DNA of 64,000 nucleotides, taken from Caenorhabditis elegans. Its lineage: Eukaryota; Nematoda; Chromadorea; Rhabditida; Rhabditidae. The notes beneath the pieces were generated by a model. That model searched no databases. It was given only the letters and a program-made list of their open reading frames with translations, and had not been told where the DNA came from. Shown here in pieces: positions 1-13,545 of the stretch; the first letter of the stretch is position 1, and each line of letters starts with the position of its first letter. A program made the position numbers and the translations under genes. The stretch is taken from contig NC_003283.11 of the NCBI RefSeq assembly GCF_000002985.6, forward strand, positions 1,240,001-1,304,000. Reading direction: 5' to 3'.

Positions 1-330
1 TCAATTCCGGAAAATTACCAAATTGCCAGAAATTTTCAATTCCGGCAAATTGCCAAATTGCCAGAAATTTTCAATTCCGGCAATTTGCCGAATTGTTGGA
101 AATTTTCAATTCCGGCAAAATGCCAAATTGCCGGAAATTTTCAATTCCGGCAAGTTGCCGAATTGTCGGAAATTTTCATTTTCGACAGATTGCCGCATCG
201 GCCTGAATTTTTCAATTCCGGCAAATTGGCGATTTGCCGGAAATGTTCATTTTCGGCCAATTGCCGGTTTGCCGATTTACCGGAAATTTTCATTTTCGGG
301 CAAGTGCTGATTTGCCGTCTGCCGGAAACT
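1..330. repeat. CGGCAAATTGCC satellite
   Basis: Imperfect repeats of roughly 30-35 bases built from TTCAATTCCGGCAAATTGCC, cut by the window edge. Open frames here are repeat artefacts. Confidence 0.9.
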
Positions 331-2489
331 TTCCTTTTTTTCCCGTTTTTTTCTACATATTTTCATAGAATTAGCTTACTTTTCAAAATAAATGAAGGAA
401 CATTTACTCAAAAACTACATGAAAATTAGGTACATGAAAATTATTGTATTGCTAAAGCTTTTCCACTGCAATAATGTATCGAGTTATAGATAATTGAAGA
501 TTTGATTTTGAAAACCGACCCGTCAGATGTCTGCCGGTGTAAATTTTTGAGACCGGGGTTCATGGGAAATTTGCGTCAAAAAATAATTAGCTAACCTCTT
601 ACTATTAGTCTTCTAATTATGATTATTTCATTAAACGCGAGCTTCACAAAAACAGTACTTTTTTTAAATTCAGTACTCAATTTTAGTAGCGTACTATTAG
701 ATCCCAATTTCTTATGGTTTTAAGTTAAAAATAAAAGTTATGGAATACCATAAAAAAAATAGGCGCACGCTCACTCTAAAATATCAGAAAATTGTATCTT
801 GTTCCAAAATTAAACACATCTTGCTCGAACACCAAAACGCGACGAGTATTCATGTCTGAACCGGATGTAAATGGAATAGGGGTGTCCTAGAGAGTTAATG
901 ATAGGGTGCAGTGGCCCCTAATAGATTCAGCAACACGCCACATATGAGTGTTAGTCTTGGCACTAGACACCTTTTCGATATTAAAAATCACCAAAATTAC
1001 CAATAAATCTAGTAGAAATTGGCAAGCGGTTCACACCTAAACTTTGAAACAGAAACTACATGGTGACAATTATAACACATATGTATTATTATTAGTGTCA
1101 TGTTCTGTGTCTCCTAGGCCGCTACAAAAGCGCCAAAAAAAAGAACAAAACGGATTAGTTTTGTCTGTGTGAATGGTTGAAAGCATCAGCCGAGTGAAAA
1201 GATATATTATTGTACAACACCAAACTTGTTCTGATCCAAACTGATTTATGAGATCTCCGTGTTTATTTATATGTGTGATAATGATAATTGTTACGATTTT
1301 TGGAGGTGTTAATCTTATAAGTAGTCTTCACTGATTTGGCTTACGCCTACCTATGCCTTCTTGCTCTGAAAAAAAATCACTCGCTTTCTACATTTTCTAG
1401 TTACACCTGTCTAGAAAATTTTGCAAGTTTTCTAAAATGAACACTTTTGCATTTTTAAACGTACAGAAAACATACGAAAATATACAATTTTTAAGCTTTC
1501 GGCTCAAGAGCTCACAACTCATCAAGCAATCTGCTCTCACCTGAACGAGAGAACACTAATGGAAACTGCCACGACTTACGGATTTATGGGTTCCGGTGAG
1601 AGCCAGTCACTAGAGGGAACTCGGCTCTGCGAGACCACATAATTATCTACTCTCCGGGACCACGAATTTCTTGTGGAACATGTCACGAACAGAGGATACC
1701 TGCCTATTTAACTTTAATAGTAAGAAAAAATTTGAGTTTTACTCCTAAGATTGTAAAAGTTATTAACTAATTAAGAAAACATTTCGTAGTTTTCTTATTT
1801 TAATTAAATCTTTGACTTGGTGTTTCCAACAATTCCAAGGGCACATAAACTTTTTCTCAACCTTCAAGGATTCTCATAACATGTAGGTACGAGACTGCCT
1901 ACATGCCTACTTGCCTCTTTGGTAAGCTTGTTGAAAATTCTTTGATAAAAACAAAACAATAACTTAATAGTTTTTTGAGAAAAAAAAGTTATCCGAACCG
2001 CCGAAAAAAAAAACCAAACAAACCGACTAAGTAGGTGTGAGAAAAAAAAATTATGAAAAGCTTCTCATAACTCAATACCCATAAAGATGGCCAGTGGGCA
2101 GTAAAAAATGGAAAAGCGGCACGAATAGAGACGGAGAAAAACCCGAGGTAAATAGTGAAAGTGAAATGGAAAAAAATAAGCAATTTGGAGCAAAAAAGGG
2201 AGAGCCGGGGGGGGGGGGGGAGGTAGAGCTCTTCTCAATTATACGATTTACAACGAAAAAGATGTTTTCGGTTGTTGTTTTTTTTGTTTATAGGAATTTA
2301 AAAAAAGGAGAATTCCAAATTCGAGAAGATAGACGGGAAGAAAGAAAAACACGTAGAAAGCCAGGATATGGGCGGAGTCAGAGCCAATCTTCTAAATAAT
2401 GAACGAACTAGTTTTTTTCTAATTATAATGGTTGAAACTTTGTTTTTCTGAATTTTTGAATTTTTTGGGATTTATTTTTCTCGCTTTCT
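331..2489. other. Gene-free A/T-rich stretch
   Basis: No exon with supported splice sites seen. It includes a less A/T-rich patch at 1500-1690, a GTAGGCA/TGCCTAC cluster near 1880-1920 and a 12-base G run at about 2210. Confidence 0.5.
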
Positions 2490-2499
2490 CCCCCCAAGC

Positions 2500-2862
2500 C
2501 TAAGCAGGAGCTTAAGCCTAAGCCTAAGCCTCAGCCTATGTCTAAGCCTAAGCCAAAGCCCAATTCTAAGCCTAGGCCTAAGCCTAAGCCCAATGCTAAG
2601 CCTCATGCTAAGCCTGAGCCTAAGCCCAATTCTAAGCCTAAGGCCAAGCCTAAGCCTAAGCCAAAGCCTAATTCTAAGCCAAAGCCTAAGCCTCAGTAAG
2701 CCTAACTCTAAACATAAGTCTAAGCCTCAGTCTGAGCCTAACTCTAAGCATAAGTCTAGGCCTAAGCCTTAACCAAAGCCTAAGCATAAGCCTTAGCCTT
2801 AGCCCAAGCCTAAGCCTAAAAATAAGCCCAAGCCTAAGCCTAAACATAAGCCTAAGCCTAAA
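2500..2862 (-). repeat. Interstitial telomere repeat array (GCCTAA on plus strand)
   Basis: Degenerate array of AAGCCT units, i.e. TTAGGC on the minus strand, the nematode telomere hexamer. It is preceded by a CTGAATTTTTGAATTTTTTGGG flank shared with other arrays here. Confidence 0.92.
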
Positions 2863-3582
2863 ATGATTTTGAAAGTTTTATGAATATTCAATAATGTTTT
2901 AATAACAAAAAGCCAATAAAAACCCAGCTATATCCATTTTTAAACTTTTGGTACAAATCAGAATACGAGCTAATTTCAAAAAAGATGACTACAGGAAGTG
3001 CGGATGCAAAACCGCGAGAAAAGGAAATAATCAAGCATTTTGTGGCCCTGTCTTGTCGGCATCGTTTCATTCTCTCAAAAATCGTGAAACTTTAGCAATT
3101 GTGGGGTGGGGGGGGGGGGGGGGCGAAGCTTTTTGGCGACAACTGACACTACATCTATCCGGCTCTCTTTTTCCAAAGAAATCATGAAGAGAAGTTGTGT
3201 GTATGTGTGTGTATGTACACAAAATAATGATGATAATGATGAAAATGACAAAAAAAATTTTTTGGGGGAAGAAGGAAGGGAAGAAGAAGAAGAAACTCTC
3301 CTCCGGCTTCTGCTACTTTTGCCTCGAACTCACTAATGACCAAGTGATGTGGGTACAATTGAGCGAATGTGTCTGCAGAAAAAAAAACGATTGTAATGAG
3401 GTTGATGATTGACGTATTGGAATGGTGTATGGAAAGAGAAAAAATTCGGAGAATGTGTGGATGATGAGTAGTAGTTGACCTATGGGTCAAATATTTTTTT
3501 GGAACAATTGGTTTTATGTGGGAAAAAAGCCAATATAACAAGAAAAGTGAGAGAGGGAACAGGAAAAAAATTAAAAAATAGG
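2863..3582. other. Gene-free spacer between two telomere-type arrays
   Basis: Contains a 15-base G run near 3107-3122 and GTGT-rich sequence near 3198-3215. No gene supported. Confidence 0.45.
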
Positions 3583-3729
3583 CTTGGACTCATGCTTAGG
3601 CTTGAGCTTAGGCTTAGGCTTAGGCTTAGTCTTAGGCTTAGGCTTAGGCCTAGGCTTAGTCTTAGGCTTAGGCTTAGAATTAGCTTTTGGCTTAGGCTTA
3701 AACTTAGGCTTAGACTTAGGCCTAGGCTC
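3583..3729 (+). repeat. Interstitial telomere repeat array (TTAGGC)
   Basis: About 24 TTAGGC-like units, ending GGGCAGGGCAAAAATAAAAA, a junction related to other arrays in the window. Opposite orientation to the array at 2500. Confidence 0.9.
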
Positions 3730-4790
3730 CGATTGGGCAGGGCAAAAATAAAAATTGCTGAAAAAAGAAAAAAAATGTTTGACGGGTTTGAATTTTCTGC
3801 AATTTTCTTTCAGAAAATGTTTACCTTCAGAAAATTAAGCAAAGTAGCACCAAAACTTTGTCTGAAAATTTAGCAAAATCTAGAAAATTTAGAGGACTTG
3901 ATTTACAAAGATAAATTTATCTATAGATATACTATAAACACATCATTTTTTGAAAAAAAAATAATGAAAGCCAAGTTCAAGATTTCAAATATTTGCCACA
4001 CCATTGAAATTTCAACAAATAAGTTCGCTACAAATATTAATATCAAACCAACTTGTTAGAACAATAAATCAAACAAAAACATATCATCGTCATCACAAAA
4101 TTGACCTGTTTTAGATTATGTGAGAAGAGCGGTGGGCCGATTGCGCAACTGTTGTGCAAAAGGACTCTTCCCGCACGCCGGACACCCCCCGTCGGGATGC
4201 ACCCAACCGCCAAAAAGACACCCGATGACGTAACACCTGTTGGTTCAAAGACAGGAAAGGGTTAAAGTAACATGATACGTGGCAAACCACCCGATATCGG
4301 TTCCGGTAATGAAGACAAAAAGGCAATTGATGGGTTAAGGGGTTTGGTAGAAGATTTATAAAAGTTAGTTTACCGAACAAACTTTGGATCAAATAATCTT
4401 CCTACAGTCACCAGAAAAAAGAAAAACTAAAACTCGTTGAAAATGATAATCCCGTATTGGATTATGAGTTTAATCCATTTATAGATTACAACGGGTGGTG
4501 TCTCTACCGAAAAATCCAATTAAAATTTTTGGCGGATCCTCATCTCTCGGGGGGATTTACTCGTTGTTGTTGTTGATGTGCTCACGGAGCCATAAGTGAG
4601 AGTTGGGAGGGTAAACAATTAGAAAAAGACGGGGAGAGGAGGCAGATGCATTCTTGATTCGCCAAATTTGCCATGACACCGAGAGTTATATAACAACAAT
4701 GGGCTTCGAATATATATATTCCTACGTGGCCTAGAAACGGCAAAAATTCGGCCACGTAGTAAAGCCTACAATTGTGCTTTTTTGCCAATC
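3730..4790. other. Gene-free stretch
   Basis: A GC-richer patch at 4130-4320 has no supported splice structure. Nothing else recognised. Confidence 0.4.
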
Positions 4791-4796
4791 TTTTGT

Positions 4797-5170
4797 TTAA
4801 AAGTGGTGCAGCGCCAGTGGGGAAAGTGTTGAAAAATACTCCTATGGTGCCAAAATGACCGAATATCACAATAAAAAATTTTGAAAATTTTTTGAAAATT
4901 TTTTATTTTCCGTGCGACTCATAATTTTGGAAGTCGACCAAAAAAAAATTTTCTGCATTTTTTATACTTTAATTTTGTTTTAATTATATGTACAAAAAGA
5001 TTGTAGGGGTCGGAACATGCGACATTGCTTTGGATTTCCTCAGAAGCTCATATTTTTTCAAATTTTGAAATTTTGAAAAATCTAAAATTTTTTGGATCAT
5101 TTTATTATGATATTTGGTCTTTTTGGATCATTATAAATGTATTTAGACAAAATCCCCACTGGCGCTACCA
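4797..5170. mobile_element. Inverted-repeat MITE, family A (AAAGGTGGAGTA type)
   Basis: Shares the body CCAAAATGACCGAATATCAC with copies at 54579-54972, 56329-56761 and 61162-61572, whose ends read AAAGGTGGAGTA...TACTCCACCTT. This copy has degraded ends. Confidence 0.75.
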
Positions 5171-5439
5171 CCAGAAAGTCTATAAAATGAGGGTTTTCAA
5201 AAATTGCCTTACTTAGAGCATTATTACATGGCCTCAAAAAAGAGAAACCTCGGCCATGAAATGCAATAATGTTGGGATTTTTACGTACAACTTTTGCAGG
5301 TATTAAATACGAGACATAACAAAATTTACCATTTTCTTGGTAGCTGCAAAATAAAAAAAAACTAGGCCATCAATAACTTCCGGAATAGATCTAATGAAAA
5401 TTAAATGAGATAGAGTACAGTTTGGCAATGGTTTTTGAT

Positions 5440-5882
5440 TTAAAGGTGGTGTATTCGGATTTTTTCTATTGTTTTATTATACATAAAATTGTCTGAAAAC
5501 ACCGAATTTTATAGCGAAACTTCTTGAAAACTTTTAAAAAAGAAACAAAAAAAAAGTTATGACGGCTCAAAAAATGGCCTAAAACTAGTTAAAATTTGAA
5601 ATTTGACCGACTTGTCAATGTCGCAGCGGCTGGAAACAATTTTTTTTGAAATTACCGTCAAATTTTGGGTATACATGTCATTTATCTTGAGTTTTCAACT
5701 TTATTCAATTATTTTAAAGTCGATATACGAAATTGACAAGTCTGTCAAATTTCAAATTTTAGAGCCGTCATAACTTTTTTTTTGAGAAGTTTTCAAGAAG
5801 TTTCAATATGGAATTAGGTGTTTTCAGACAATTTTGAGTCAAATAAAGTAATAAAAACAATTTGACTACACCAACTTTAACA
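5440..5882. mobile_element. Inverted-repeat MITE, family E (AAAGGTGGTGTA type)
   Basis: Ends AAAGGTGGTGTA and TACACCAACTTTAA are inverted; the inner arms (TTGTCTGAAAACACCGAATT and its reverse near 5815) also pair. A relative lies at 53920-54421 in an egl-2 intron. Confidence 0.75.
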
Positions 5883-6273
5883 AGTTGGATTATAACGACT
5901 TCAAAAAAAAACTGTATATATGTACATATTATTCTCATAAATCTCAGTGGCGGCACCTCAAAAAAAAGGAAAAAAAGAACACCCAAGAAGCAATCATAAA
6001 ATGCGATCAAATTAATGGAATCCAAAAAAAAAGAGGAAATAGAAGGCGGAATTTCAAAAAGGCAATGACAGCATAAAGGCAGATGTTCAAAGAAAAAGGA
6101 CGTACTCCTTCACCACCCACTGTGCGCTAAGTGAGAAAAATTAAGGATTGATGATGGGTTTTATGGACATGATCAATCAGCTGATGATTCTTTCTGACAT
6201 TTTTTCTTTGATTTTCTCATTTATAGACAGTCTGCCTACGAAGTAAGCAAATATTATGCCTGCCTTGTAGACC

Positions 6274-6772
6274 AGGGGTGTGCGGCAAATGGAAAAAATT
6301 GCCGAGCTCGGCAAATCGGCAATTGCTGGTTTTTCAATATTTGCCGAGCACGGCAAATTCGGCAAATTTGCCGTGCTTAACAAACTCGGAAAAATTTGAT
6401 AGTTTTTAATGTTTTTTGGAGCACCAAAACTACTGAATTCTTAACACACATCTGGTTTCTGAATAAGTTCCTCGTAGTATGTCTGTTTAAGCATCAAAAT
6501 AGCTCAATTTTGTGTCATTTTACTGAATTTTTGGCTAAAAAATCAATAGTTTTAGTCAAAATTGTACTGTCAAATTTTTGACGTGTGCGGCAAATTTCGA
6601 AATTTGCCGAGCTCGGCAAATTCGGCAAATCTACTTTTTCGAAAATTGCCGAGCTCGGCAAATCGGCAATTGCTGGTTTTTTTAAATTTGCCGAATTCGG
6701 CAAATCGGCAAATTTGCCGAGCTCGGCAAGTCGGCAATTTTCGGCAAATCGGCAAATTTGCCGCACACCCCT
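6274..6772. mobile_element. Inverted-repeat element, family F (AGGGGTGTGCGGCAAAT ends)
   Basis: Terminal inverted repeats AGGGGTGTGCGGCAAAT / ATTTGCCGCACACCCCT bracket about 500 bases. Each end carries CGGCAAATTTGCCGAGCTCGG repeats; the centre is unique. Non-coding. Partial relatives lie at 13800-13850, 56050-56290, 56870-56955 and 59510-59770. Confidence 0.8.
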
Positions 6773-9074
6773 GTTGTAGACGACCTAACGCTAACTGGCG
6801 CCTACAAGCACGCTGTAGGCGGTAGGCAGGTATGAAGGCAAGAAGGCGTGTCTACCAAGCTCCCGTTCAAACTTTACGTTTTTCGAGAGCTTCAAAGTCT
6901 TGACACTAGATCCATTTGCTCCTTCTCTCTGTGGACATAAAAATTTGGAGCAACACGAGGTACTAAAACTTTATGAGCTGAACGTGGTCTCAAGTTGGCC
7001 CATAAATTGGTGGCAGTGCAAAAATTTAATCTCATAAGAAAATTTGGCATAAAAGGTTCGATTGTTCTTTTCCTTCTGCACATAGTTTTACCATATTCAA
7101 GAAATTTGTTGAACACGTCATCATGAGAACCTCAACACCTGCAAGGTAGCGTCCTTGAAGAAAAATGCATGTTTTTTTTTCTTAGAAAGCTTGTGTTTGA
7201 CCAAGTTGAGAAAAAAAAAATGTGGGGACCTAGAAGAACTTGAGAAAATGAGAAAAATATATATATGGAAAACTCAAACGGAATGTCAAGTAGTAGAGGC
7301 AAACAGAACAAGTGGAAGAGATGAATAAAAAGAAGATGGCATGACAAAAAGTTCTACACAGTGGGAAATGTTTTTTTTAATAGAATCTAAGGTTTCAAAA
7401 TTTTTCTGGAGTTCCCCGGAAAGCTGTCTAATACTGTAATAAATTTGCTATATGTACAAGAAAATATTACAAAAAATTTTAATCTTCAAGGCAACCTACA
7501 ACCTGCCTACAGAAGTGCCTTGTAGTGTTTTTTCTTAAAACTAATTTCAAATTGAGATGCGTTAATTTACAACTGCAATTTCGAGAAAATCGGCGGATGA
7601 CAAGCTTTTTGACAGGTAAAATTTTTTAGGCAAATGCCAAATACATACATTTAAGAAAAATTCTGTAAAATCTAAAACTCTTGGTTTTTTCAAATGAACT
7701 ATAATTTGCTTCATTCAAAATTAAGGTTTTAGAATTTTTGAAAATTGTTTCAAATGAGCTCACAACCTACGCACAAGACCACACCTTAACTATAAGTCAA
7801 ATGATTTCCTAAAAAATGAAATTTTGTATAAAAGAGGTTTGAATATAATTTATTAGGTACTAAAACGATCGAATATCATAATAAAACTTTTCAAAAATGT
7901 TTTGAAATTTTCTTTAATTTACTGTGAAAAAGTGCCAATTACTCAGTTTTTGACACTCATCATTTTGGAAGTCGGCCGAAAAAAATTGTTTCCTACGGTT
8001 TTAAAATTTAATTTTGTTTAAATTATTTGTATTAAATTATCTTTAAATTTCCTCAAAATCTCATATTTGTCAAAATATTGGCAATTTACCAAAACTTCGA
8101 CCGGAAAATATAAAAAAAACTGAATTTTTTGGATTGTTTTATTACGGTATTCGGTCATTTTGGATCACTATAAGTGTATTTAGACAAAATCCCCACTGAC
8201 GCTACTCCGCCTATAAAAAATAAAATCTACACTTATTCAAGCATTTTTCTGAAGAAAAACTGGCTAAAATTGATTAAAAGTCGTGTACTTCTTCTTCTTC
8301 TTTTCCTCCTCGTTTTCTAATCTCACTTCACTTTTTTATCATCATCCCCTCTCAAAATGTCTAGCTAAAAAAGAAAATCCTCTGGAGAATTGAGTTCTTT
8401 TTCATTATCCTTTTCTCTTTCCTATTCACATTAGGTTTTTTTCGAAAAGGTTAGAAGAGAATATGAATTGCAAAAAATAAAAAACAAGAAAAGGAAAAAA
8501 TATATAAGAAAGCCATATGAAAAAAAAATGAAAAAAGGAGAAACTCCTTCAATTCCAATTCATTTTTCATTGATAGATGTCATCAATAATGGACATTTCT
8601 TGGACACCCCGACGATAGGAGGAGCTCACACATTTACGAGATGTGTGGTGGTGGAAAACAATGGCGTTTTGTCAAATAATTATTTGAAAAAAATATTATT
8701 AGAAAGAAGTTTGGAAGTTTTTTATTAAAATTTATTTCATTTTAAATAGAACGCTCGTTGTTGACTAAAAAGGCAAGCATAAATAATGAGAAATAATGAT
8801 AAATAATGATTGAGCACTAATTGTGTTGCAGACGAGCTATATTGATCCGTTAGCTCAGTTTCACGAGAAAAAAATTAAAAATAGAAAATAAATGTAAAAT
8901 GTACTATTTTCGGATCTGTTACTTTTTTTTGGCATTTTTAGGGAAATATTTCATGATTTTTTGACAAACCTGATAATGTCTCATTTTTCGTTATTTTTTT
9001 TCTTTCCTTTACTGGATACTGAATTCCTGAATTTTCTGGAATGCATTTTTACTGTCTTTCTCCTCCTCGCCCAG
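6773..9074. other. Gene-free stretch with a partial MITE
   Basis: Bases 7855-8212 are a diverged family A MITE (TCGAATATCATAATAAAA ... CCCCACTGACGCTACTCC). Bases 8970-9070 match the flank that precedes telomere-type arrays. No gene supported. Confidence 0.5.
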
Positions 9075-9157
9075 CTTGAGCCTAGGTCTTAGTGTAAGCC
9101 CAAGCCTAAGCCTTAGCCTAAGCCTAAGCTTAAGCCTAAATCTAATAGTAAGCCTAA
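9075..9157 (-). repeat. Short interstitial telomere repeat array
   Basis: About 12 AAGCCT units after a CTCCTCGCCCAGC junction shared with the array at 48337. Confidence 0.85.
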
Positions 9158-9461
9158 CGAAAAAAATTGAGCAAATTTAGATCATTAAAAAAAAGAAAAC
9201 TGAAACAAAAATCGTCTTTCAGCCAACGCACTTCCGATTTGGATCAGAAATGTGTAAAAGAGTTTCGATAAGACATGAGAAAATGCTCAAAATATGTAAA
9301 ATAAATTATGAAACACGCGCTTGCTGCCCGAGCTTTCTGGCTCACGGAGACACCTGATTTTGTTGCGAAATGATTAGTTCATATAACATATAACAAAGTG
9401 AGAAAATAAAAAGAAAAGTAGCAGAAGAAGGCCAAAAGAAAAGAAAAATAAAAAAAAACTT

Positions 9462-9992
9462 TAATGTAAAATTCCTCGAATTTAGTTGTTAGAGATATAA
9501 AATGTATTAGTGATTTTGAGCACTTTATGTAAGCATTAAAATGGAAGCGTTTGGTTTTTTTTAAAGCAGCATGTATGTATCCTACTAGAGACTTACTAGA
9601 TACCTGCTGGATACCTACTAGATACCTACTGGATACCTACTAGATACCTACCTACTATGTACCTACTAGAGTATTATCACACCAACTACTTAGTCTAGTG
9701 ATAAATAAATTGTTGGTTATAATTCAGTGCAAATTTTTATAACTGTTAATGTAAAAATTCCTCGAATTTAGTTGTTAGAGATATAGAATGTATTAGTGGT
9801 TTTGAGCACTTTATGGAAGCATTAAAATGGAAGCGTTTGGTTTTTTTAAGGAGCATGTATGTACCCTACTAGATGCCTACTAGGTACCTACTAGATACCT
9901 ACTGGATACCTACTAGATACCTACCTACTATGTACCTACTAGAGTATTATCACACCAACTACTCAATCTGGTGATAAATCAATTGTAGGTTA
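9462..9992. repeat. Tandem duplication with TACCTACTAGA minisatellite
   Basis: Two near-identical copies of about 270 bases (9462-9725 and 9748-9992) share TGTAAAATTCCTCGAATTTA, the phrase GAGCACTTTATG and an inner run of TACCTACTAGA/TACCTACTGGA units, then a common tail with CACACCAACTACT. Confidence 0.9.
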
Positions 9993-12291
9993 TCACAATG
10001 GATACATCAAGCGTTCCTTGCAAGGTGACAAAAGGTCAGATATCTGCAAGAGATAGTAATCCTAGGGACCATGTGTCCTTTCTCTCGGTAATTGAGATGT
10101 GTCGTTATGAGGGAAACGTTGCAGGGGGTTTATGGTTATGTTTATGGGGAAAGAACAGATGGTTGGAGGATATTTAGAGGGGACTTTGGAATTCAATTTC
10201 AGAACATTTTCAAGTTGGAATTAGGCAAAAAGTAGAGTGGATACTTGTTAGTAGCAATCAAGAGGAGAGTTAACTAGACATGATAGGCAGGCACGGCTGC
10301 CTATCGCCTGCTTTAAAACTGCCCGTGCCTTAAAGTCAGCCTACGCAAAAGCCCTACTTTTAAATTAGCTTGACTTTAAAATTTAGAAGAATAGATGGAA
10401 AAAAACATAGTTTGGGGATTTTTTGAAAAATTTCAAAAACTTCGGATATTGTCAGAAAATGTTCAGTATTGAAAAAATAAAATTTAAAGTTTTCAAGTAG
10501 AAAAATATATCACAATAGCATCAAACTTCCGAAGAGAAAATTCTAAAATAGGCTAAGAATGTATTACAGTTTGATCTACGAAAAATGCGGGCAATTTTTC
10601 CAGAAAACCTGTGACGTCAGCACGCTCTTAACCATGCGAAATCAGATGAGATGTCTGCGTCTCAATTCCCGCATTTTTTGAAGATCAAACCGGAAATAAG
10701 ATTTTGACTCCCCATCACTCCTCTGCACAAACAATGGCGGGAAAAATATGTTTGAAATTTCAATTTTTCCATTTAACAATTTTATGATTGAAAATTCCCA
10801 CAAAAATCTAGGCAAAAAAATTATTATTATTAAATTATTCAAAATGCGCTGTGACGTCACAAAAAATCAAAAAAAATTTTCCCGCCGTTTTTGGGTGCAG
10901 TGGAGCGATGGGGGCAACCTGACACCACGTGATAATGCCTGCCTGCCTAGAAACGTGTCTACGTAACCAGAAAAGCATCTGCAATTAATTTTCATTTTGC
11001 AAAAAAAAAAACTGAAAAAAAAACAAAGTTTACGAGAGCTCCAGAAAATCGAATCAAATCGAAATAACAGGATAACATTTCGAAAATAAAGTTTTTTTTA
11101 ATCGTCATTTCCAAACGAAACCAATATATTTTTTTGTGTGGCGCCGCCATCTATCTATCTCCGAGCAAGAAGCGCTCACTTTTTGTGCTGTTTTTTTTTG
11201 TTGCTCCGCACTAAGAGCTCATGCGCTCTTCATTTCGTTCAAGAAGAAATGAACGAATGAGCCTATAGTATACAAAACGAATGGGTCATTAAAATGGAAC
11301 TGAAATTGTTTGCAAGAGGAACGCGATGAGAAAGAGGTTGTGTAGGATTCAAGGGAGCGTCTAAAAGGTAGTCAAGAAGTTTTGAACTGGAATTTAAAAA
11401 TTGACATTGGCGGGAATTCAAATTTCTTCAGAAAAGTTTTGGCAGGAATTCAAAGTTCTTCAGAAAAAATGTTGGCGGGAATTCAAAGTTCTTCAGAAAA
11501 TTTGGTTGTCCGCGCCGGGGGGCGCTGAATACTTTTTTAATACTTTTAAAATGAATATGAATACTTTTTAAGTAATGTTAAGTCAGAACAAATGAGAGAA
11601 TTCCATCAAAGTTTAAAGCCAATATTAAAAAAAAAAACAGCTATACACTAGAACACTATTGAAGCTTAATGATGCTGAAACATGCGACGAGGAACGGGAA
11701 AAGTGGTGGTTTTTGAAAAGAAAAAACGAGAACAAGTGAGCTCTCCCGAAGAGCATGAGAGCTATAGTTTTACGAGACATTTTGACGAGATCATTGGTAG
11801 GGGAAGAAGAAAGGCACAAAAAACATATATTTATGTCAAGTGAAATGGAAAAAATTTAGGGAATTTTTGAGAATTTCGAATTTTCTGATTTATTTGCTAG
11901 TTTCCTTAATTTTAGAGGTACATGTGCCTTGGCAGAAGACCTACCTATTTGCCTACGTACCAGTTTTTCGCGGGTTACTGTAATACTACTGTAGACGGTT
12001 GGTTTGGAAATATTATTGAATACCAAAGTGGTTTGGCAATTCTAACAAGACACCTCTTATCAATGAGCACTCAATCAATTATAATATATTTATATTATCA
12101 CTAAAATCCTTCTGTTTGTTCTCATCAGAACAGATGATAAATGTGCAAAACAGAGGGAAACATTAGTGGGTTGGCATGCTTACTGTCTTATCTACAATTA
12201 GGTTTGTAACAAACCCTTTGGTATTTTGACAAAAAATAAATTATTTATTGAATATCTGGGTGATATAGAAAACTGAAAACTCCGGCTTTGG
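9993..12291. other. Gene-free stretch with scattered short repeats
   Basis: Bases 10569-10700 are an inverted-repeat element with TTTGATCTAC ends and CCCGCATTTTTT arms (family D). Bases 11400-11510 hold three tandem units of GGCGGGAATTCAAAGTTCTTC. No gene supported. Confidence 0.5.
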
Positions 12292-12429
12292 CCTAGACTT
12301 AGGCTCAGGTATAGGCTTAAGTTTAGGGTTTGGCTTAGGATTAGGTTTAGGCTGAGCCTCAGGTTTAGGCTTAGGCTTAGGCTTCGGCTTCGGCTTAGGG
12401 TTAGTCTTAGAGTTAGGTAAAGGCTTTGG
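12292..12429 (+). repeat. Interstitial telomere repeat array (TTAGGC)
   Basis: Degenerate TTAGGC units, followed by a G run and a GAAAAAAATAAGAAAAATAC flank. The proline- and serine-rich open frames over it are artefacts. Confidence 0.9.
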
Positions 12430-13091
12430 CTGGACGTTGGGGGGGGGGGGGGAAGTGATAAAAAAGAAGTTCCAGAGAACTCGAGAATTTGGAAAAAAAT
12501 AAGAAAAATACACAAAAATCGTGAAGAAAATAGCCAAAATTCGAAAAAAAAGACTAGCCAAAAAGCTAGCCTTTTACTTTGAAAAAACTGAAATAATGTT
12601 GCACACTTAAAACATCTACAATTTTTAGTTTACCACTAGTTGCCTCCAAGAATTACAAAAGCCTGCTGAAAAATCAAACAGTTTCGGAATTTGAAATTCC
12701 ACGTAGCAAATGCCAATTTCACACCAATCATGTTAATTTACACTAATCTAGTATGAAGGTTAGTATGTGTGAAAAATAAAGTCGACAATCAACAGAAGGT
12801 CACTTCACTACTGCTGCTGCCTCCCCTCTCCTCCTCCTCTAATTAACCATCCCATTTTCATTTTCAAGCACTCCCTAACGCCTACCAATCCAACCAAAGA
12901 ATTGACATATGTCTCTCTTCAGAACACCAGCTCTCCTTCTTTTAGGTGAAGCTCTCCCCGGTGCTCTCTTGCTCAATGAGCATAATGGGATTTATTTGGT
13001 GGGGGAGAAGAGCTTGTAAGTCGGGGCGGAACACACAAGAGATGAGCCTGAATCAAATTATGATAATTATTTGGAGACGATAATTTGGAAC
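12430..13091. other. Gene-free stretch
   Basis: A 12-base G run at 12440 borders the array. CT-rich sequence at 12805-12845. No gene supported. Confidence 0.4.
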
Positions 13092-13545
13092 AAGGGTGGA
13101 TGTCAAACGATTTTTTCCGGCAAATCGGCAATTCGGCAAATTGCCGGAATTGAAAACTTCCGGCAAAATATGCAGATTTGCCAAAAATTTTCGGCAAAAT
13201 GTGGTTTTGTACATTTTTTTCGGATAATTTCAGAATTTCAACCTTAATCGGCAAACTTGTACGCATCCTATGAATTTTCCCACATCTTTTTTGACGAGTA
13301 AGCAAATTCTGTAAAATATCTGGTGAAAACCGGCAAAAAAAAATTCAGAAAGACACAGTTTTGAGTGTTTCCGTCGCATAAAAATCGATTTAAAAAATTC
13401 CGGCAAATTGATATTTCGGCAATGGGTAAATCGGCAATTTGCCGAAAATCGGAATTTGCGGCAAGTTGGCAAACCGGTAATTTGCCGATTTGCCGAATTT
13501 GTCGACAAAAAAATTTGCCGAACGGCAAATTTTGCCCACCCCTGA
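13092..13545. mobile_element. CGGCAAAT element, family G, with GGGTGGGC-type ends
   Basis: Left end AAGGGTGGATGTCAAACGATTTT and right end TTTGCCCACCCCTGA are imperfect inverted repeats; CGGCAAATTGCCG repeats line both sides of a unique centre. Related blocks: 18885-19010, 47757-48150, 57850-57999, 62375-63003. Confidence 0.75.

Noticed and set aside
12241..12561. KPKPKPKP and LRLRLRLR proteins over 12241-12561, 26644-27033, 30171-30571 and 52720-53002
   Set aside because: Direct translations of degenerate TTAGGC arrays.
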